Positions 8,353 through 17,729 are shown, counted from the stretch's first letter. The stretch is 64,000 nucleotides of DNA from Clostridium cavendishii DSM 21758 (GCF_900141845.1 NZ_FQZB01000012.1:124001-188000), one strand, 5' to 3'. Translations and numbers: made by a program. The notes: a model not told the origin generated them from the letters alone.

Positions 8353-9222
8353 TTATATGATTTTTTCAATTTGTTTACTTACATCCTTATTAGTATTTGA
8401 TTTAATCAATTCGGGTTTTATAAAATTACTATCATATAAAACTTCTGAATGATTGGATATTATAAGCTCTTCTTTTTCTATATTTCCAGTTACCTTGTTA
8501 ATTACTTTCCTATATATCTTATTATTTCTATAATACTTTCCATCTTCCTCATTAAAATATAAATCTTTCTCTATTATATGGTATGCTTTAGCCTCTTGTT
8601 TTAATGCCCTCAGCTCTCCACAAAGATGTGTTTCTGTAACATATGTTATCAATTGATATGTGTTTTCTGTATTATTTTTAAAACAATAATCTAAATAATT
8701 ATAAACTATTGATGTGCCTGTCCCAAAAGGAATCACTCTATTAAAATCAGGAAATAAATCAAATTGATTGTGATGATGATGTTCTACTATTTCAAGTGGG
8801 CTATGAAGAATCATCCAGTGTATAAGGTTTGTAAACTGACACATTCCTCCTCCAACACCTTTTGCAGTTGTTCCATTTTTTATAGTAAGCCCTTCTAAAT
8901 ACCCTTTTTTTTGAGAACAACAACCTACTACTTTCCAAAATGAAAAAGTTTCACCTGGTTTAATTAGTATACCTGTAATTTTAGGTGCTGATAACTTAAG
9001 ATTAGTTGCCTTATTTTCCTGAAGCTTAATATCTACATTACCAAGCCTTCTCCTTATAAGAGAATTATGAGAATATAAAAGTACTGGCAACTTATCTGCA
9101 CTTTTTTCACATGCATATTTATTATTATCAACTATCCATTTAAAATATCTTTTAAACCTTTCCTTTTTTACAGATATTTTATAAAACAACGGACATATCT
9201 CACAAAATAATTTCCTCCTCAT
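8353..9222 (-). CDS. VanW family protein
   Basis: This 289-residue protein carries the VanW core: NLKLSAPKITGILIKPGETF, GYLEGLTIKNGTTAKGVGGG, MCQFTNLIHWMILHSPLEI, EHHHHNQFDLFPDF and PFGTGTSIVYNYLDY. The family was first seen in vancomycin-resistance clusters but its activity is not known; many members are cell-surface proteins. Here no signal peptide or membrane anchor is visible, and the N-terminus is Cys- and Lys-rich. The start ATG follows GGGGGCATTAG. It stands between two divergent XylF-like genes. Confidence 0.9.
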   Translation of the reverse strand: MRRKLFCEICPLFYKISVKKERFKRYFKWIVDNNKYACEKSADKLPVLLYSHNSLIRRRLGNVDIKLQENKATNLKLSAPKITGILIKPGETFSFWKVVGCCSQKKGYLEGLTIKNGTTAKGVGGGMCQFTNLIHWMILHSPLEIVEHHHHNQFDLFPDFNRVIPFGTGTSIVYNYLDYCFKNNTENTYQLITYVTETHLCGELRALKQEAKAYHIIEKDLYFNEEDGKYYRNNKIYRKVINKVTGNIEKEELIISNHSEVLYDSNFIKPELIKSNTNKDVSKQIEKII

Positions 9223-9483
9223 CTAATGCCCCCTATAAAAATATTTTACTTTTTTAATTAATTTATCTTATATATTTAATACGTTAAAATTTATTCTTTA
9301 GTTATATAAACTTTTTCTTCATATATACAATATACTAAAGTTTTTTCTAAAACTCGCACATTTATTTCCATTATATTTCCAAATTTCTTTTTTATCCAAT
9401 ATGTTGTATTTATTTTGATACTTGTAAATGCTTATCCTTATTAAAAGCTTATTTTTTAATTAGCTAATTTCATATTATTACAA

Positions 9484-10548
9484 TTACATTGCATAAACTT
9501 CATTTTGCTTTAAATAACCACTATCTATAAGGACGCTGTTTATATTATTCTTATCTATAACTATTGGAGTAAGAATAATTGCAGGCACATTGGTTTTTCC
9601 AGTGTTCACATAAGTTTGTACATCTATAGGCTTGTTATTAGCTAAATTTATTGCCCCTTCTATAGCAGCATATGCTTCTTCTCTAGGATCATTAAATACT
9701 GTCATGGATTGAGTTCTCCTAACAATTCTTTGAGCAGCCTCTAAATCAGCATCTTTGCCTGTGACCACTACTCTTCCAGCTAATCCTTGAGCCTTTAATG
9801 CATCAATTGCACCACCTGCTATAAGATCATTTGGTGCTAATATAGCATCAATTTTATTATTGTTTGCTATTAAAGCCTCTTCAACTATTTTAAATGCAAT
9901 ATTAGAATCCCAATTTTTCACTGGTTTATCTGCAACAATCTTTATGTTTTTTATGTTTGCTAATGGCGTTATATATTTCATTGCCCCTTCCTTATAAAGT
10001 TTAGAATTAAAATTATCTGGATCACCTGACAGAATAATGTAATTTCCCTTTGGAACAGTTTTTATAAGATACTGTCCTTGAAGTTCTCCAATTTTTAATC
10101 CATCATAAGAAATATACAAATCTACATCACTATTTTGTATAAGTCTTGTATAATCTACTATCTTGACTCCAGATTTATGAGCTTTGTCAACCAACTCCGC
10201 TGCTGAATATGAATCTACAGGTACTAAAATTAGTACATCTATTCCTTCTGATATTAATTTTTCCACTTGTTGTGCCTGTTTTGCTGCATCAGCATCAGCA
10301 TTTTCTATCTTTAGAGTAACTCCTTTTGTTTTAGCATATTCCTCCATAATTATTTTTTGCCTTTTCCATCTATATGTTATTTGATCTCCAAAAGACACTC
10401 CTATTACTATATCTTTTCTATCTATAATTTCATCTGTTAAAATTCTATAAGAATTATGTTCTTGCAATATTTTTTTCCCTATATCTAATACATGCTGCTC
10501 GACATAATAAACTGGTACAATAAAACCGTTTGGTATTGATAGATACAT
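9484..10548 (-). CDS. XylF-like periplasmic-binding-fold protein without signal peptide (paralog 2)
   Basis: This is a paralog of the genes at 7122, 13296 and 16665, closest to the last one by eye (both end with NSVLIDSGYLKQNEVY). The binding-protein fold starts at about IVIGVSFGDQ and contains VEKLISEGIDVLILVPVD, DYTRLIQNSDVDLYISYD, AILAPNDLIAGGAIDALKAQ and GKDADLEAAQRIV. The ATG at 10548 follows GGGTGG; the upstream GTG lies inside the ribosome binding site. The N-terminal MYLSIPNGFIVPVYYVE replaces a signal peptide. No transporter partners adjoin. Confidence 0.85.
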   Translation of the reverse strand: MYLSIPNGFIVPVYYVEQHVLDIGKKILQEHNSYRILTDEIIDRKDIVIGVSFGDQITYRWKRQKIIMEEYAKTKGVTLKIENADADAAKQAQQVEKLISEGIDVLILVPVDSYSAAELVDKAHKSGVKIVDYTRLIQNSDVDLYISYDGLKIGELQGQYLIKTVPKGNYIILSGDPDNFNSKLYKEGAMKYITPLANIKNIKIVADKPVKNWDSNIAFKIVEEALIANNNKIDAILAPNDLIAGGAIDALKAQGLAGRVVVTGKDADLEAAQRIVRRTQSMTVFNDPREEAYAAIEGAINLANNKPIDVQTYVNTGKTNVPAIILTPIVIDKNNINSVLIDSGYLKQNEVYAM

Positions 10549-10762
10549 ATTTACCACCCATTAATTATTAATTATTTATATATTAAATAATATATTCAAT
10601 ATATAGAGTTTATCTTTATACATTTTGAATTATTAAACTTTTTCAACACTTTTATATCTACACACATTTATTTTTTCCAATATATTTACTATAGTAAAAA
10701 GTATTGCTATTTAATGATAATTATTTTTAATCCTATATATGTTTTATTTATTAAAATAATGC

Positions 10763-11863
10763 TTACTTAGGAATAAGCCTAATAATTTTATCATCAGTTA
10801 CAGTTGGATTTCCTCTCCCATCCCTATTACTTGTACTCAAGTAAATTGATCCATCCTTTCCCTCAATAACCTCGCGTAATCTACCATAATCATTTTTAAG
10901 CCATTCGTATACATTTCTTACTACTGTCCCTGATCGATTTAATGACATAACAAGTAATTGTTGTCCTCGCAAATTAGCAACTAATAATTTCTCCTTCCAT
11001 GGCCCCTGCTTTATAAATACAATACCAGACGGTGCCCAAGTTTCTTCTCCACTTTGTATCAATGGCTTTTGTGCAATTATTTCGGTTGATTCTTCGTTCC
11101 CCTGAATCATAGGCCATCCATAATTGAGCCCTGGTTTTATTATATTTATTTCATCATGTGCTGATTGTCCATGTTCTGATTCATATAATATATTATTAAA
11201 ATTCCATGCTAACCCCTGTGGATTCCGATGCCCTAAACTATAAATAGGTGAATTAATAATTGGATTATCTTTTGGAATGCTTCCATCTAATTCTATTCTC
11301 AATATCTTACCAGCTGTACTTTTTAAATCTTGAGCTAACAAAGAATTACCCGCATCTCCAGTTGTTATATATAATTTATTATCTGGACCTATCTTTATTC
11401 TTCCTCCATTATGAATTTGTCCTCCAGGAATTTTGTCTAGCAGAATTTTATTAATAACTGCTCTATTATTATTTTCAAATAATCTAACAACACGATTATA
11501 AATTATATTAGATTCTATATACGAATGCATAACATAGATATAATGATTTTGTGAATAGTTACGATCTAAAACAAGTCCCATTAGCCCACCTTCCCCAACA
11601 CTTACAAAAGGTGGACTGAACTTAATAATTGGTTCCATCTTAAGTTTACCATCTTCAATAACTCTAATAGCCCCAGATCTTTCTGTAAAATATACTATTC
11701 CTTTATCACTTATATCTATAGCCCAAGGTATATATAGATTTTCAGCTACAATTTGAACATTGTACGGAATTTGCCTTGCCGAAATTACTTTTAATTTAAC
11801 TTTAGCTATATTACTATTACGAAATATAATATTATATAAACTATTGTAAATTATTTTCTTCAT
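10763..11863 (-). CDS. PQQ-dependent sugar dehydrogenase (GSDH/sorbosone type) beta-propeller
   Basis: The 366-residue protein matches the soluble glucose/sorbosone dehydrogenase fold: LYIPWAIDISDKGIVYFTER, GEGGLMGLVLD, GGQIHNGGRIKIGPDNKLY (carrying the usual catalytic His), LGHRNPQGLAWN, SEHGQSAHDEINIIKPGLNY and APSGIVF. Members oxidise aldose sugars with PQQ or related cofactors and are normally exported. Here the N-terminus (MKKIIYNSLYNIIFRNSN) has no clear signal sequence. The start ATG follows GGGAGGG. It is a single-gene unit between a XylF-like gene and an alpha/beta hydrolase. Confidence 0.9.
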   Translation of the reverse strand: MKKIIYNSLYNIIFRNSNIAKVKLKVISARQIPYNVQIVAENLYIPWAIDISDKGIVYFTERSGAIRVIEDGKLKMEPIIKFSPPFVSVGEGGLMGLVLDRNYSQNHYIYVMHSYIESNIIYNRVVRLFENNNRAVINKILLDKIPGGQIHNGGRIKIGPDNKLYITTGDAGNSLLAQDLKSTAGKILRIELDGSIPKDNPIINSPIYSLGHRNPQGLAWNFNNILYESEHGQSAHDEINIIKPGLNYGWPMIQGNEESTEIIAQKPLIQSGEETWAPSGIVFIKQGPWKEKLLVANLRGQQLLVMSLNRSGTVVRNVYEWLKNDYGRLREVIEGKDGSIYLSTSNRDGRGNPTVTDDKIIRLIPK

Positions 11864-12109
11864 CTATTACCCTCCCAGATCAATAGCTCTCTAAATATAT
11901 ACTTAGAAATTTAATAAATTAAGATTATAAGATTTATTCCTATTATTTTTATTAGTTATCCAATTATCATATTATTCATATATAAAACTAAAAGTACCTT
12001 TAATTCACCTAAAAATCTTATACATATTGAAACTTTTATATTTATATTATAAAAAGATAACTATAAGTAACTATTATAAAAATTTATTCTATACTTAATT
12101 TTAAGATAT

Positions 12110-12146
12110 AAAAAAATACCGTAAAATTTGTCTCTAAAAATACGGC
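12110..12146 (-). terminator. Terminator downstream of the alpha/beta hydrolase
   Basis: On the minus strand CCGTA and TACGG enclose an AT-rich loop followed by a run of T. It resembles the ACCGTA/TACGGT terminator family seen repeatedly on the plus strand between 19.8 and 41.6 kb. The rest of the 11864-12192 gap shows nothing I can name. Confidence 0.6.
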
Positions 12147-12192
12147 ACATTTTTAATAATTGATCAAAAAACATATTTAAGATTTAAAACCC

Positions 12193-13005
12193 TTATTCAC
12201 CAATAAATTTTATTAATTCCTGATTAAATTTCTCACGTTCTTCCCAAAATAATCCATGACCGCTATTTTCAAATGGTACAAGTTTAGAGTTTTGAATTTC
12301 TTTCTCTTGTGCCTCAGCCAATGAAAATGGACATATTTTATCATGAACACCATGAAGAATTAAAGTTGGAACAAATATTTTATTGAGATCAGAAAATAAA
12401 CTTTCATCCCTAAGTGAAGTTGCAAGTGCCGCAGTAGAATACCCTGCTGCCTGAAGTCCTAATTGGAAAAACCACTCTGCAAATCCTTCTGTTACATGCT
12501 GAAAGAAAAACATATCTCCAAAATTTTTTAACATTTTAGGACGATCTTCATATGTCTCCTGAATAAGTTTATTCACATCTTCTTTTTCCAAACCATATGG
12601 AAATTCTGAACGCTTAATAAAAGTAGGCGCAGCAGCGGCAATCAATACTAATTTAGATACCCCATAGCCATTATGTCTAGCCATATATCTAACAGAAATT
12701 GCTCCTCCTACCGAGTGACCAGCAAGTGTAAAATTTTCTAATTTAAGCGCCTCAACTACACCCAGAATGTCATCTGCCAATTTGTTATAAGAATACCCAT
12801 TCCAAGGCTTATCTGACTCACCAAAACCTCTTAAGTCAATACCGATACAACGGTATCCCATCTTAGGAAGCTTATTAAACTGATATTCAAACAACTTATG
12901 ATTTGCAGGCCAACCATGTATAAATAAAATTGTCTTTTCTCCTCCTCGGTTGATATCTTCTACATAAATTTTTACATTTGGTTCTACTTTAACATAGTAT
13001 CCCAT
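12193..13005 (-). CDS. Alpha/beta hydrolase (esterase/haloperoxidase-like)
   Basis: The fold shows the oxyanion segment FIHGWPANHKLFEYQ, IGIDLRGFGESDKPW, nucleophile elbow LAGHSVGGAIS (catalytic Ser), ILHGVHDKICPFSLAE with the acid, and NSGHGLFWEE with the catalytic His. The best start is ATG at 13005 behind TGGAGG, giving 270 residues; a longer frame to 13098 has no ribosome binding site. Related enzymes are non-heme chloroperoxidases and carboxylesterases; the substrate is unknown. An 11-bp inverted repeat lies about 90 nt upstream. Confidence 0.9.
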   Translation of the reverse strand: MGYYVKVEPNVKIYVEDINRGGEKTILFIHGWPANHKLFEYQFNKLPKMGYRCIGIDLRGFGESDKPWNGYSYNKLADDILGVVEALKLENFTLAGHSVGGAISVRYMARHNGYGVSKLVLIAAAAPTFIKRSEFPYGLEKEDVNKLIQETYEDRPKMLKNFGDMFFFQHVTEGFAEWFFQLGLQAAGYSTAALATSLRDESLFSDLNKIFVPTLILHGVHDKICPFSLAEAQEKEIQNSKLVPFENSGHGLFWEEREKFNQELIKFIGE

Positions 13006-13094
13006 ATAAATACCTCCATTAAAATTTTTATTTATATATAAGTTCCAATAAAGAAACCTCATAATATTATTATTTAATTTGCACAAAACATATC

Positions 13095-13120
13095 TCAAAT
13101 TATCTTGTGAGATAATTTGA
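13095..13120. promoter_or_regulatory. Perfect 11-bp inverted repeat
   Basis: TCAAATTATCT and AGATAATTTGA flank TGTG. The repeat lies between the divergent alpha/beta hydrolase and XylF-like paralog 3. It has no T-run, so an operator is more likely than a terminator. Confidence 0.5.
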
Positions 13121-13248
13121 TTATGAATAATAAAATTTTCAACAAAGAATCACTGATTGAATTAGAATAATTGCTAAAAAACGTTAAAAATGCAAGAGAG
13201 AATTAAATTCAAATTTTCGTATTCATATTGTAGAATCAATATAATAGA

Positions 13249-13263
13249 GTATTAATATACTAA
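13249..13263 (+). promoter_or_regulatory. Shared promoter-like motif upstream of XylF-like paralog 3
   Basis: TTAATATACTAATTA lies about 35 nt before the start codon. The same string with minor differences lies before paralog 4 (about 16622) and before dedA (about 6364). TATACT could be the -10 of a common promoter class. Confidence 0.4.
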
Positions 13264-13295
13264 TTAATATATTAATATTTTATAGGGAAAAAAAT

Positions 13296-14342
13296 ATGTA
13301 TCTAATAATACCAGCTACTTTTTTTGTACCAGTTTATTATATTGAAAAGGACATCTTAAATATAGAGAATACAATACCATTTTCTTATAATGAAAATATT
13401 ACAAATGAATATTTTAAAAGAAAGGAATTAGTAATAGGAGTATCTTTACCTACCCTAAAAGAAAATAGATGGATTATAGATAAAGAAATCATGGAAACAT
13501 ATGCTAAAAATAAAGGTATTAACTTAAAGATAGAAATTAATGATTTTGATGCAAATAAACAAGCTTCCCAAGTAGAAAATCTAATATCACAGGGCATAGA
13601 TGTGCTAATTTTAGCACCTGTTGATCCAGTAGCCGCAGCAGATTTAATTGAAAAAGCTAATAAAGCAGGAATTAAGGTAATATCTTATGAAATACTCGCA
13701 AAAAATAGTAATGTAGATTTGTACATTGCTTTTGACAATTCAAAAGTTGGAGAGCTTCAAGGAAAGTTTCTTACTGAAAAAGTTCCAAAAGGAAACTATA
13801 TTGTTCTGTCTACAGATCCAAATGTTGGCCTTAAAGAAAGTGCAATGAAATATATAAAACCTCTAATTGATATAGGAAACATAAAGATAGTTACAGATAA
13901 AACAATTAAACTTTCGAATCCTGCCACAACTTATGATATTGTAAAAAATGCTTTAATTAACAATAATAATAAAGTTGATGCTATATTAGCACCAAATGAT
14001 ACTTCGGCAGGTGCTGCAATTGAAGCATTAAAAGAATATGGCTTGGATGGTAAGGTAGTAGTAACAGGCCAAAATGCAAACTTACCTGCTGTTAAAAGAA
14101 TACTTCAAAGAACCCAAGCTATGACCGTATTCAAAGATAATAGAGAATTGGCTAAGACTGCTATGGATGCTGCAGTAAAATTAGCCAATAACCAGGATTT
14201 AGCTATAAACACCTATATAAATAATGGAAAAATTAATGTTCCATCAATTATTCTTACTCCAATAGTTGTAGATAGTAAAAATGTAAATGATGTTATTATA
14301 AAAAGTGGTTATTACAATTTTAATGAAGTTTATGGCTCATAA
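13296..14342 (+). CDS. XylF-like periplasmic-binding-fold protein without signal peptide (paralog 3)
   Basis: The protein has 348 residues with the binding fold from about LVIGVSLPTLKENRW, which is very close to the canonical XylF opening. It continues with VENLISQGIDVLILAPVD, AILAPNDTSAGAAIEALKEY, GQNANLPAVKRI and IIKSGYYNFNEVY. The leading MYLIIPATFFVPVYYIEKD is shared with its three paralogs and replaces an export signal. The ribosome binding site (AGGGAAA) is weaker than in the other copies. No permease or ATPase is nearby. Confidence 0.85.
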   Translation: MYLIIPATFFVPVYYIEKDILNIENTIPFSYNENITNEYFKRKELVIGVSLPTLKENRWIIDKEIMETYAKNKGINLKIEINDFDANKQASQVENLISQGIDVLILAPVDPVAAADLIEKANKAGIKVISYEILAKNSNVDLYIAFDNSKVGELQGKFLTEKVPKGNYIVLSTDPNVGLKESAMKYIKPLIDIGNIKIVTDKTIKLSNPATTYDIVKNALINNNNKVDAILAPNDTSAGAAIEALKEYGLDGKVVVTGQNANLPAVKRILQRTQAMTVFKDNRELAKTAMDAAVKLANNQDLAINTYINNGKINVPSIILTPIVVDSKNVNDVIIKSGYYNFNEVYGS

Positions 14343-14494
14343 TATTAATTAAGCTTTAAAATTGATTTTTTTAAAATTGATAAATAAATAATTTTACAGT
14401 AAGTTCATAGCCGATTCTTCTGAAAGACTATTCTTATATTATCATGTTTATATAGTATAATATCTGTCTATTATTTTAAATTAAATTTAGAAAA

Positions 14495-14531
14495 TAATAT
14501 TCATCTAGTTTTCTACACTAGATGAATATTA
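14495..14531. terminator. Bidirectional terminator hairpin
   Basis: TAATATTCATCTAG and CTAGATGAATATTA form a perfect 14-bp stem between the convergent XylF-like and APH-fold genes. Nothing else stands out in 14343-14684. Confidence 0.7.
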
Positions 14532-14684
14532 CAACATATTATATTTACTTAATACTAAAACTATTTTAAAATTCTATAATTATAAATACTATAAATTTTC
14601 CAAAATACTTCTTAAATTTATTAATTTAGCAGAAAATAAATTGGCGAATTCTTAATAAATAATGTAAATAACCTATAAAAATAA

Positions 14685-15656
14685 TTATTCTAGCAATTCA
14701 TTTATTAATTTTATAGCTATAGCTTTATTTTCTAATCCGTATTCACGTTTATCATATTCTATAATCCAAACATAGGTATCAATTAATGTGTATATAAGCT
14801 TATAAATTTTTCTACGTGTCTCTCTCTTTATATCATCACTTAAACCTTTACCATAACCTCTTAAAAATGGTTGATTAATAATCCAAGAACTAGCGAATTC
14901 AAAATCAATATCACCAAAAATTGCTCTATCTGCATCAATAATAGCTGCTAATTTATAACTATCCTCTTCTGCTTGTACTAAAATATTACCAGCCCACAAA
15001 TCTCCATGTATCAAATGTGGTACTTTTATTTCATCAAGTATATTTTTGTATTTATTAATAATATCCTCAACTAAATTTAATTCTTTTATGCTAAATATAT
15101 TAAACTGTTCAACCTTTTCTCGAAGCTTTAAAAACTCATCTAATAGATATTCACTCCATAAATCAAATCCTTTTCCTTTAGATACTTCGTAGACTCTTCC
15201 AAATTTATCTGAAGTAATATTGTGTAATTTAGCTATGTAGCTTCCTACCTCACTATAAATCTTCTCCTCTAATTCATTATTAATATCTACTTCTGATAGA
15301 ACTTTACTATCAATATATTTTACAATCATATAATCACGATCTATAATTTTCTTTTCTGTATCACATAATAATATTTGTGAACAAGGAATACTTTGTTTAC
15401 TACAAAGTTTGTACACATATTCTTCTGCCTCCATTAAATTAAGTTCAAATGGCAAAATTAAATGTTTATTTATAGGCCCTACCCTTAGTATCACCTGTTC
15501 CTTACTTTCAGGTATTTCTATATGATAGGTAGTATTAAACATTCCTCCTGATATTAACTTTTCTTTAAATTCAGTTTCTTTTCCAAAATAATTTTTTATT
15601 ATTTTATTTATCTCATAATTACTTAATGCTTTATAAATTCTTGATGTTTCATTCAT
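14685..15656 (-). CDS. APH-fold phosphotransferase (aminoglycoside/choline kinase-like)
   Basis: This 323-residue kinase shows an N-lobe with GGMFNTTYHI and VILRVGPINKH, the hinge-like YMIVKYIDSKVLSE, the catalytic loop HLIHGDLWAGNILV (Brenner motif with Asp and Asn) and the metal site AAIIDADRAIFGDIDFEFA. The family phosphorylates aminoglycosides, choline, homoserine or fructosamine. The sequence alone does not tell which, and resistance should not be assumed. The start ATG lies behind GAGGGGATTATA. It is a single-gene unit. Confidence 0.88.
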   Translation of the reverse strand: MNETSRIYKALSNYEINKIIKNYFGKETEFKEKLISGGMFNTTYHIEIPESKEQVILRVGPINKHLILPFELNLMEAEEYVYKLCSKQSIPCSQILLCDTEKKIIDRDYMIVKYIDSKVLSEVDINNELEEKIYSEVGSYIAKLHNITSDKFGRVYEVSKGKGFDLWSEYLLDEFLKLREKVEQFNIFSIKELNLVEDIINKYKNILDEIKVPHLIHGDLWAGNILVQAEEDSYKLAAIIDADRAIFGDIDFEFASSWIINQPFLRGYGKGLSDDIKRETRRKIYKLIYTLIDTYVWIIEYDKREYGLENKAIAIKLINELLE

Positions 15657-15734
15657 TATAATCCCCTCACTTTAATAATCTTCTATTTATATAAATCCTT
15701 AAATATACATTTTCTCTCCTTAATATTGTTAATA

Positions 15735-15980
15735 CAAAAATCTTATTGTAACTAATTGCTGTAAATTCTAATTCATATTATAAAATAAAAAAGTATAAAA
15801 ATATAATGAAAAAATTCAAGTTATTTGTAATTTTTTCTATGTTTATTATAATAAAGTTACTCTTAATTTTTTAACAATTGATAATATAAAAAAGATTTTT
15901 TTAAAGTTCTAAAATTTTAAAAAATAAAATTAAATAAATTTGTTTCTTCTATTTTCTATACTTTTACATTGCACTTATCT
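15735..15980 (+). pseudogene. Highly decayed copy of the lipoprotein 5-prime segment (R0)
   Basis: AAAATCTTATTGTAACTAAT, then TTCATATTATAAA, then a MKKFKLFVIFSMFIIIKLLL frame that stops early, match in order the leader and signal peptide of the lipoprotein gene at 41805. Further on TCTATTTTCTATACTTTTAC corresponds to its FYAPMY codons. The ribosome binding site is lost. It is the most degraded and most distant copy, outside the main array. The rest of 15657-16169 has no gene. Confidence 0.5.
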
Positions 15981-16000
15981 AAAACAATAATATTACCCCA

Positions 16001-16039
16001 TAATATAATAATATTGTAATGTACAAAATTATTATATTA
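16001..16039. promoter_or_regulatory. 18-bp inverted repeat upstream of the EIIB-like gene
   Basis: TAATATAATAATATTGTA and TACAAAATTATTATATTA flank ATG, with one mismatch between arms. It lies about 130 nt before the PTS EIIB-like start and could be an operator. Confidence 0.45.
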
Positions 16040-16169
16040 AGGTATAGTATTTACTAAAGCCTCTTTTATTGAATATTTTTACTTATTATGATATTATTTA
16101 CTCAAAGTAAATTTATTTATTAAATATATGCCTATTTATTCTAACTATATTTGAATTGGAGGTTTAAAA

Positions 16170-16574
16170 ATGATAAAAATTCTTTTATGTTGTGGTGGTG
16201 GCTTCTCATCAAGTGCTTTATGCAGTAAATTGCATAAAGAAATATTAGAAAACAACATGGAAAACGATTATTCTATTGAATTTTCTTCATTTGATTTAGC
16301 AAAAAACAAAATATCTGAATTTGACATACTTGTGTGTTGTCCTCATCTAAAATACGATGCTGTAAATATGATAAAAACTTTAAAACCTACTAAGCCTATT
16401 TACATTCTTCCACCAAAAATGTATGGAAGAATAAATTTTAAAGAATTAGCATTCGATGTTATAGATGCAATTGATTTATATAATAAAACTCAAAAAAATC
16501 CAGTATCTTTTCCAGGAGAAGAAAACACTCTTAAAATTACCAGATATGTTGCCTATCGAAATAGTAATCTTTAA
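16170..16574 (+). CDS. PTS EIIB-like protein, lactose/cellobiose type, orphan
   Basis: The protein has 134 residues beginning MIKILLCCGGGFSSSALCSK. This is the phosphocysteine loop of the cellobiose/lichenan EIIB fold, with Cys7 or Cys8 as the phospho-acceptor. It continues with the Rossmann-like DILVCCPHLKYDAVNMIKTL. The C-terminus extends about 30 residues beyond the usual EIIB. No EIIA or EIIC gene adjoins. It starts at ATG behind GGAGG and is followed after 90 nt by a XylF-like gene on the same strand, suggesting a joint sugar-sensing role (inference). Confidence 0.8.
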   Translation: MIKILLCCGGGFSSSALCSKLHKEILENNMENDYSIEFSSFDLAKNKISEFDILVCCPHLKYDAVNMIKTLKPTKPIYILPPKMYGRINFKELAFDVIDAIDLYNKTQKNPVSFPGEENTLKITRYVAYRNSNL

Positions 16575-16664
16575 TTATCATTATATTTATTATAAAGTGA
16601 ATGGAAACAAATGATATGATTTTAATATACTAATTATTAGATGACTAATTAATAGGTGTTAAGT

Positions 16665-17729
16665 ATGTATATATCAATACCAGATGTTTTTATTGTACCA
16701 ATTTATTATGCTGAAGAAGATATTTTAAACATAAAGAAAATAATATTGCCAGAATACAATTCTTATAACAATTTATTAGCGGAAGACATAAATAGGAATA
16801 AGATAGTAATAGGTGTAGCTTTTCCTGACCAGATAATACCAAGATTACAAAGAATAAAAATGTTTATGGAAGAGTACGCTAAAGCAAAAGGAGTTACACT
16901 AAAGATAGTAAATGCTGATTTAGACGCAGCTAAACAAGCTTCTCAAGTGGATAGTCTAATATCAGATGGAATAGATGCATTAATTCTAATGCCTGTAGAT
17001 TCATATTCAGCAGCAGATTTAGTTGAAAAAGCCCATAAAGCAGGAATTAAGGTAATAGATTATGATAGACTTATACAAAATAGTGACTCAGACTTATATA
17101 TTTCTTTTAATGGAATAACAAGTGGTGAACTTCAAGGACAATATCTTGTTAGAACTGTGCCAAAAGGAAATTATATTATTATGTCAGGAGATCCTGATAA
17201 CTTTAATTCTAAACTGTATAAGGAAGCTGCAATGAAATATATAGAACCATTAGCTGATATAAAAGATATAAATATAGTTGTAGATAAACCTGTAAAAAAT
17301 TGGGATGCAGGTATTGCTTTTAAGATAGTTGAAGATGCTTTGATTTCTAACAACAATAAAATTGATGCTATATTAGCACCAAACGATATTATAGCCGGCG
17401 CTGCGATTGATGCATTAAAAGCACAAGGTTTAGCAGGTAAGGTAGTAATAACAGGACAAGATGCTGACTTAGAGGCTGCTCAAAGAATTGTTAAGCGAAC
17501 TCAATCAATGACAATTTTTAAGGATGCCAGGGAAGAAGCCCACGCTGCTATAGATGCTGCAATAAAACTAGCAAATAAAAAAACTATAGATGTATCTATA
17601 TATGTATATAATGGCAAAAAGGATATACCTTCGATTCTTCTTACACCAATAGTTGTAGACAAGAATAATATAAACAGCGTCCTTATAGATAGTGGTTATT
17701 TAAAGCAAAATGAAGTCTATAGAAAATAA
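16665..17729 (+). CDS. XylF-like periplasmic-binding-fold protein without signal peptide (paralog 4)
   Basis: The start is taken as ATG at 16665; the GTG at 16656 lies inside the AGGTG ribosome binding site. The 354-residue product opens MYISIPDVFIVPIYYAEED and enters the binding fold at IVIGVAFPDQ. Key blocks are VDSLISDGIDALILMPVD, YDRLIQNSDSDLYISFNG, AILAPNDIIAGAAIDALKAQ and GQDADLEAAQRIV. It is the closest relative of paralog 2 within the window. It may be co-transcribed with the EIIB-like gene just upstream. Confidence 0.85.
   Translation: MYISIPDVFIVPIYYAEEDILNIKKIILPEYNSYNNLLAEDINRNKIVIGVAFPDQIIPRLQRIKMFMEEYAKAKGVTLKIVNADLDAAKQASQVDSLISDGIDALILMPVDSYSAADLVEKAHKAGIKVIDYDRLIQNSDSDLYISFNGITSGELQGQYLVRTVPKGNYIIMSGDPDNFNSKLYKEAAMKYIEPLADIKDINIVVDKPVKNWDAGIAFKIVEDALISNNNKIDAILAPNDIIAGAAIDALKAQGLAGKVVITGQDADLEAAQRIVKRTQSMTIFKDAREEAHAAIDAAIKLANKKTIDVSIYVYNGKKDIPSILLTPIVVDKNNINSVLIDSGYLKQNEVYRK

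Noticed and set aside
12193..13098. Longer start for the alpha/beta hydrolase
   Set aside because: The extra 31 residues lack a ribosome binding site, whereas TGGAGG stands before the ATG at 13005; the shorter product also matches the usual N-terminus.
14685..15656. Aminoglycoside resistance gene
   Set aside because: The APH fold is clear, but the sequence does not match a specific resistance subclass that I can name, so no resistance is claimed.
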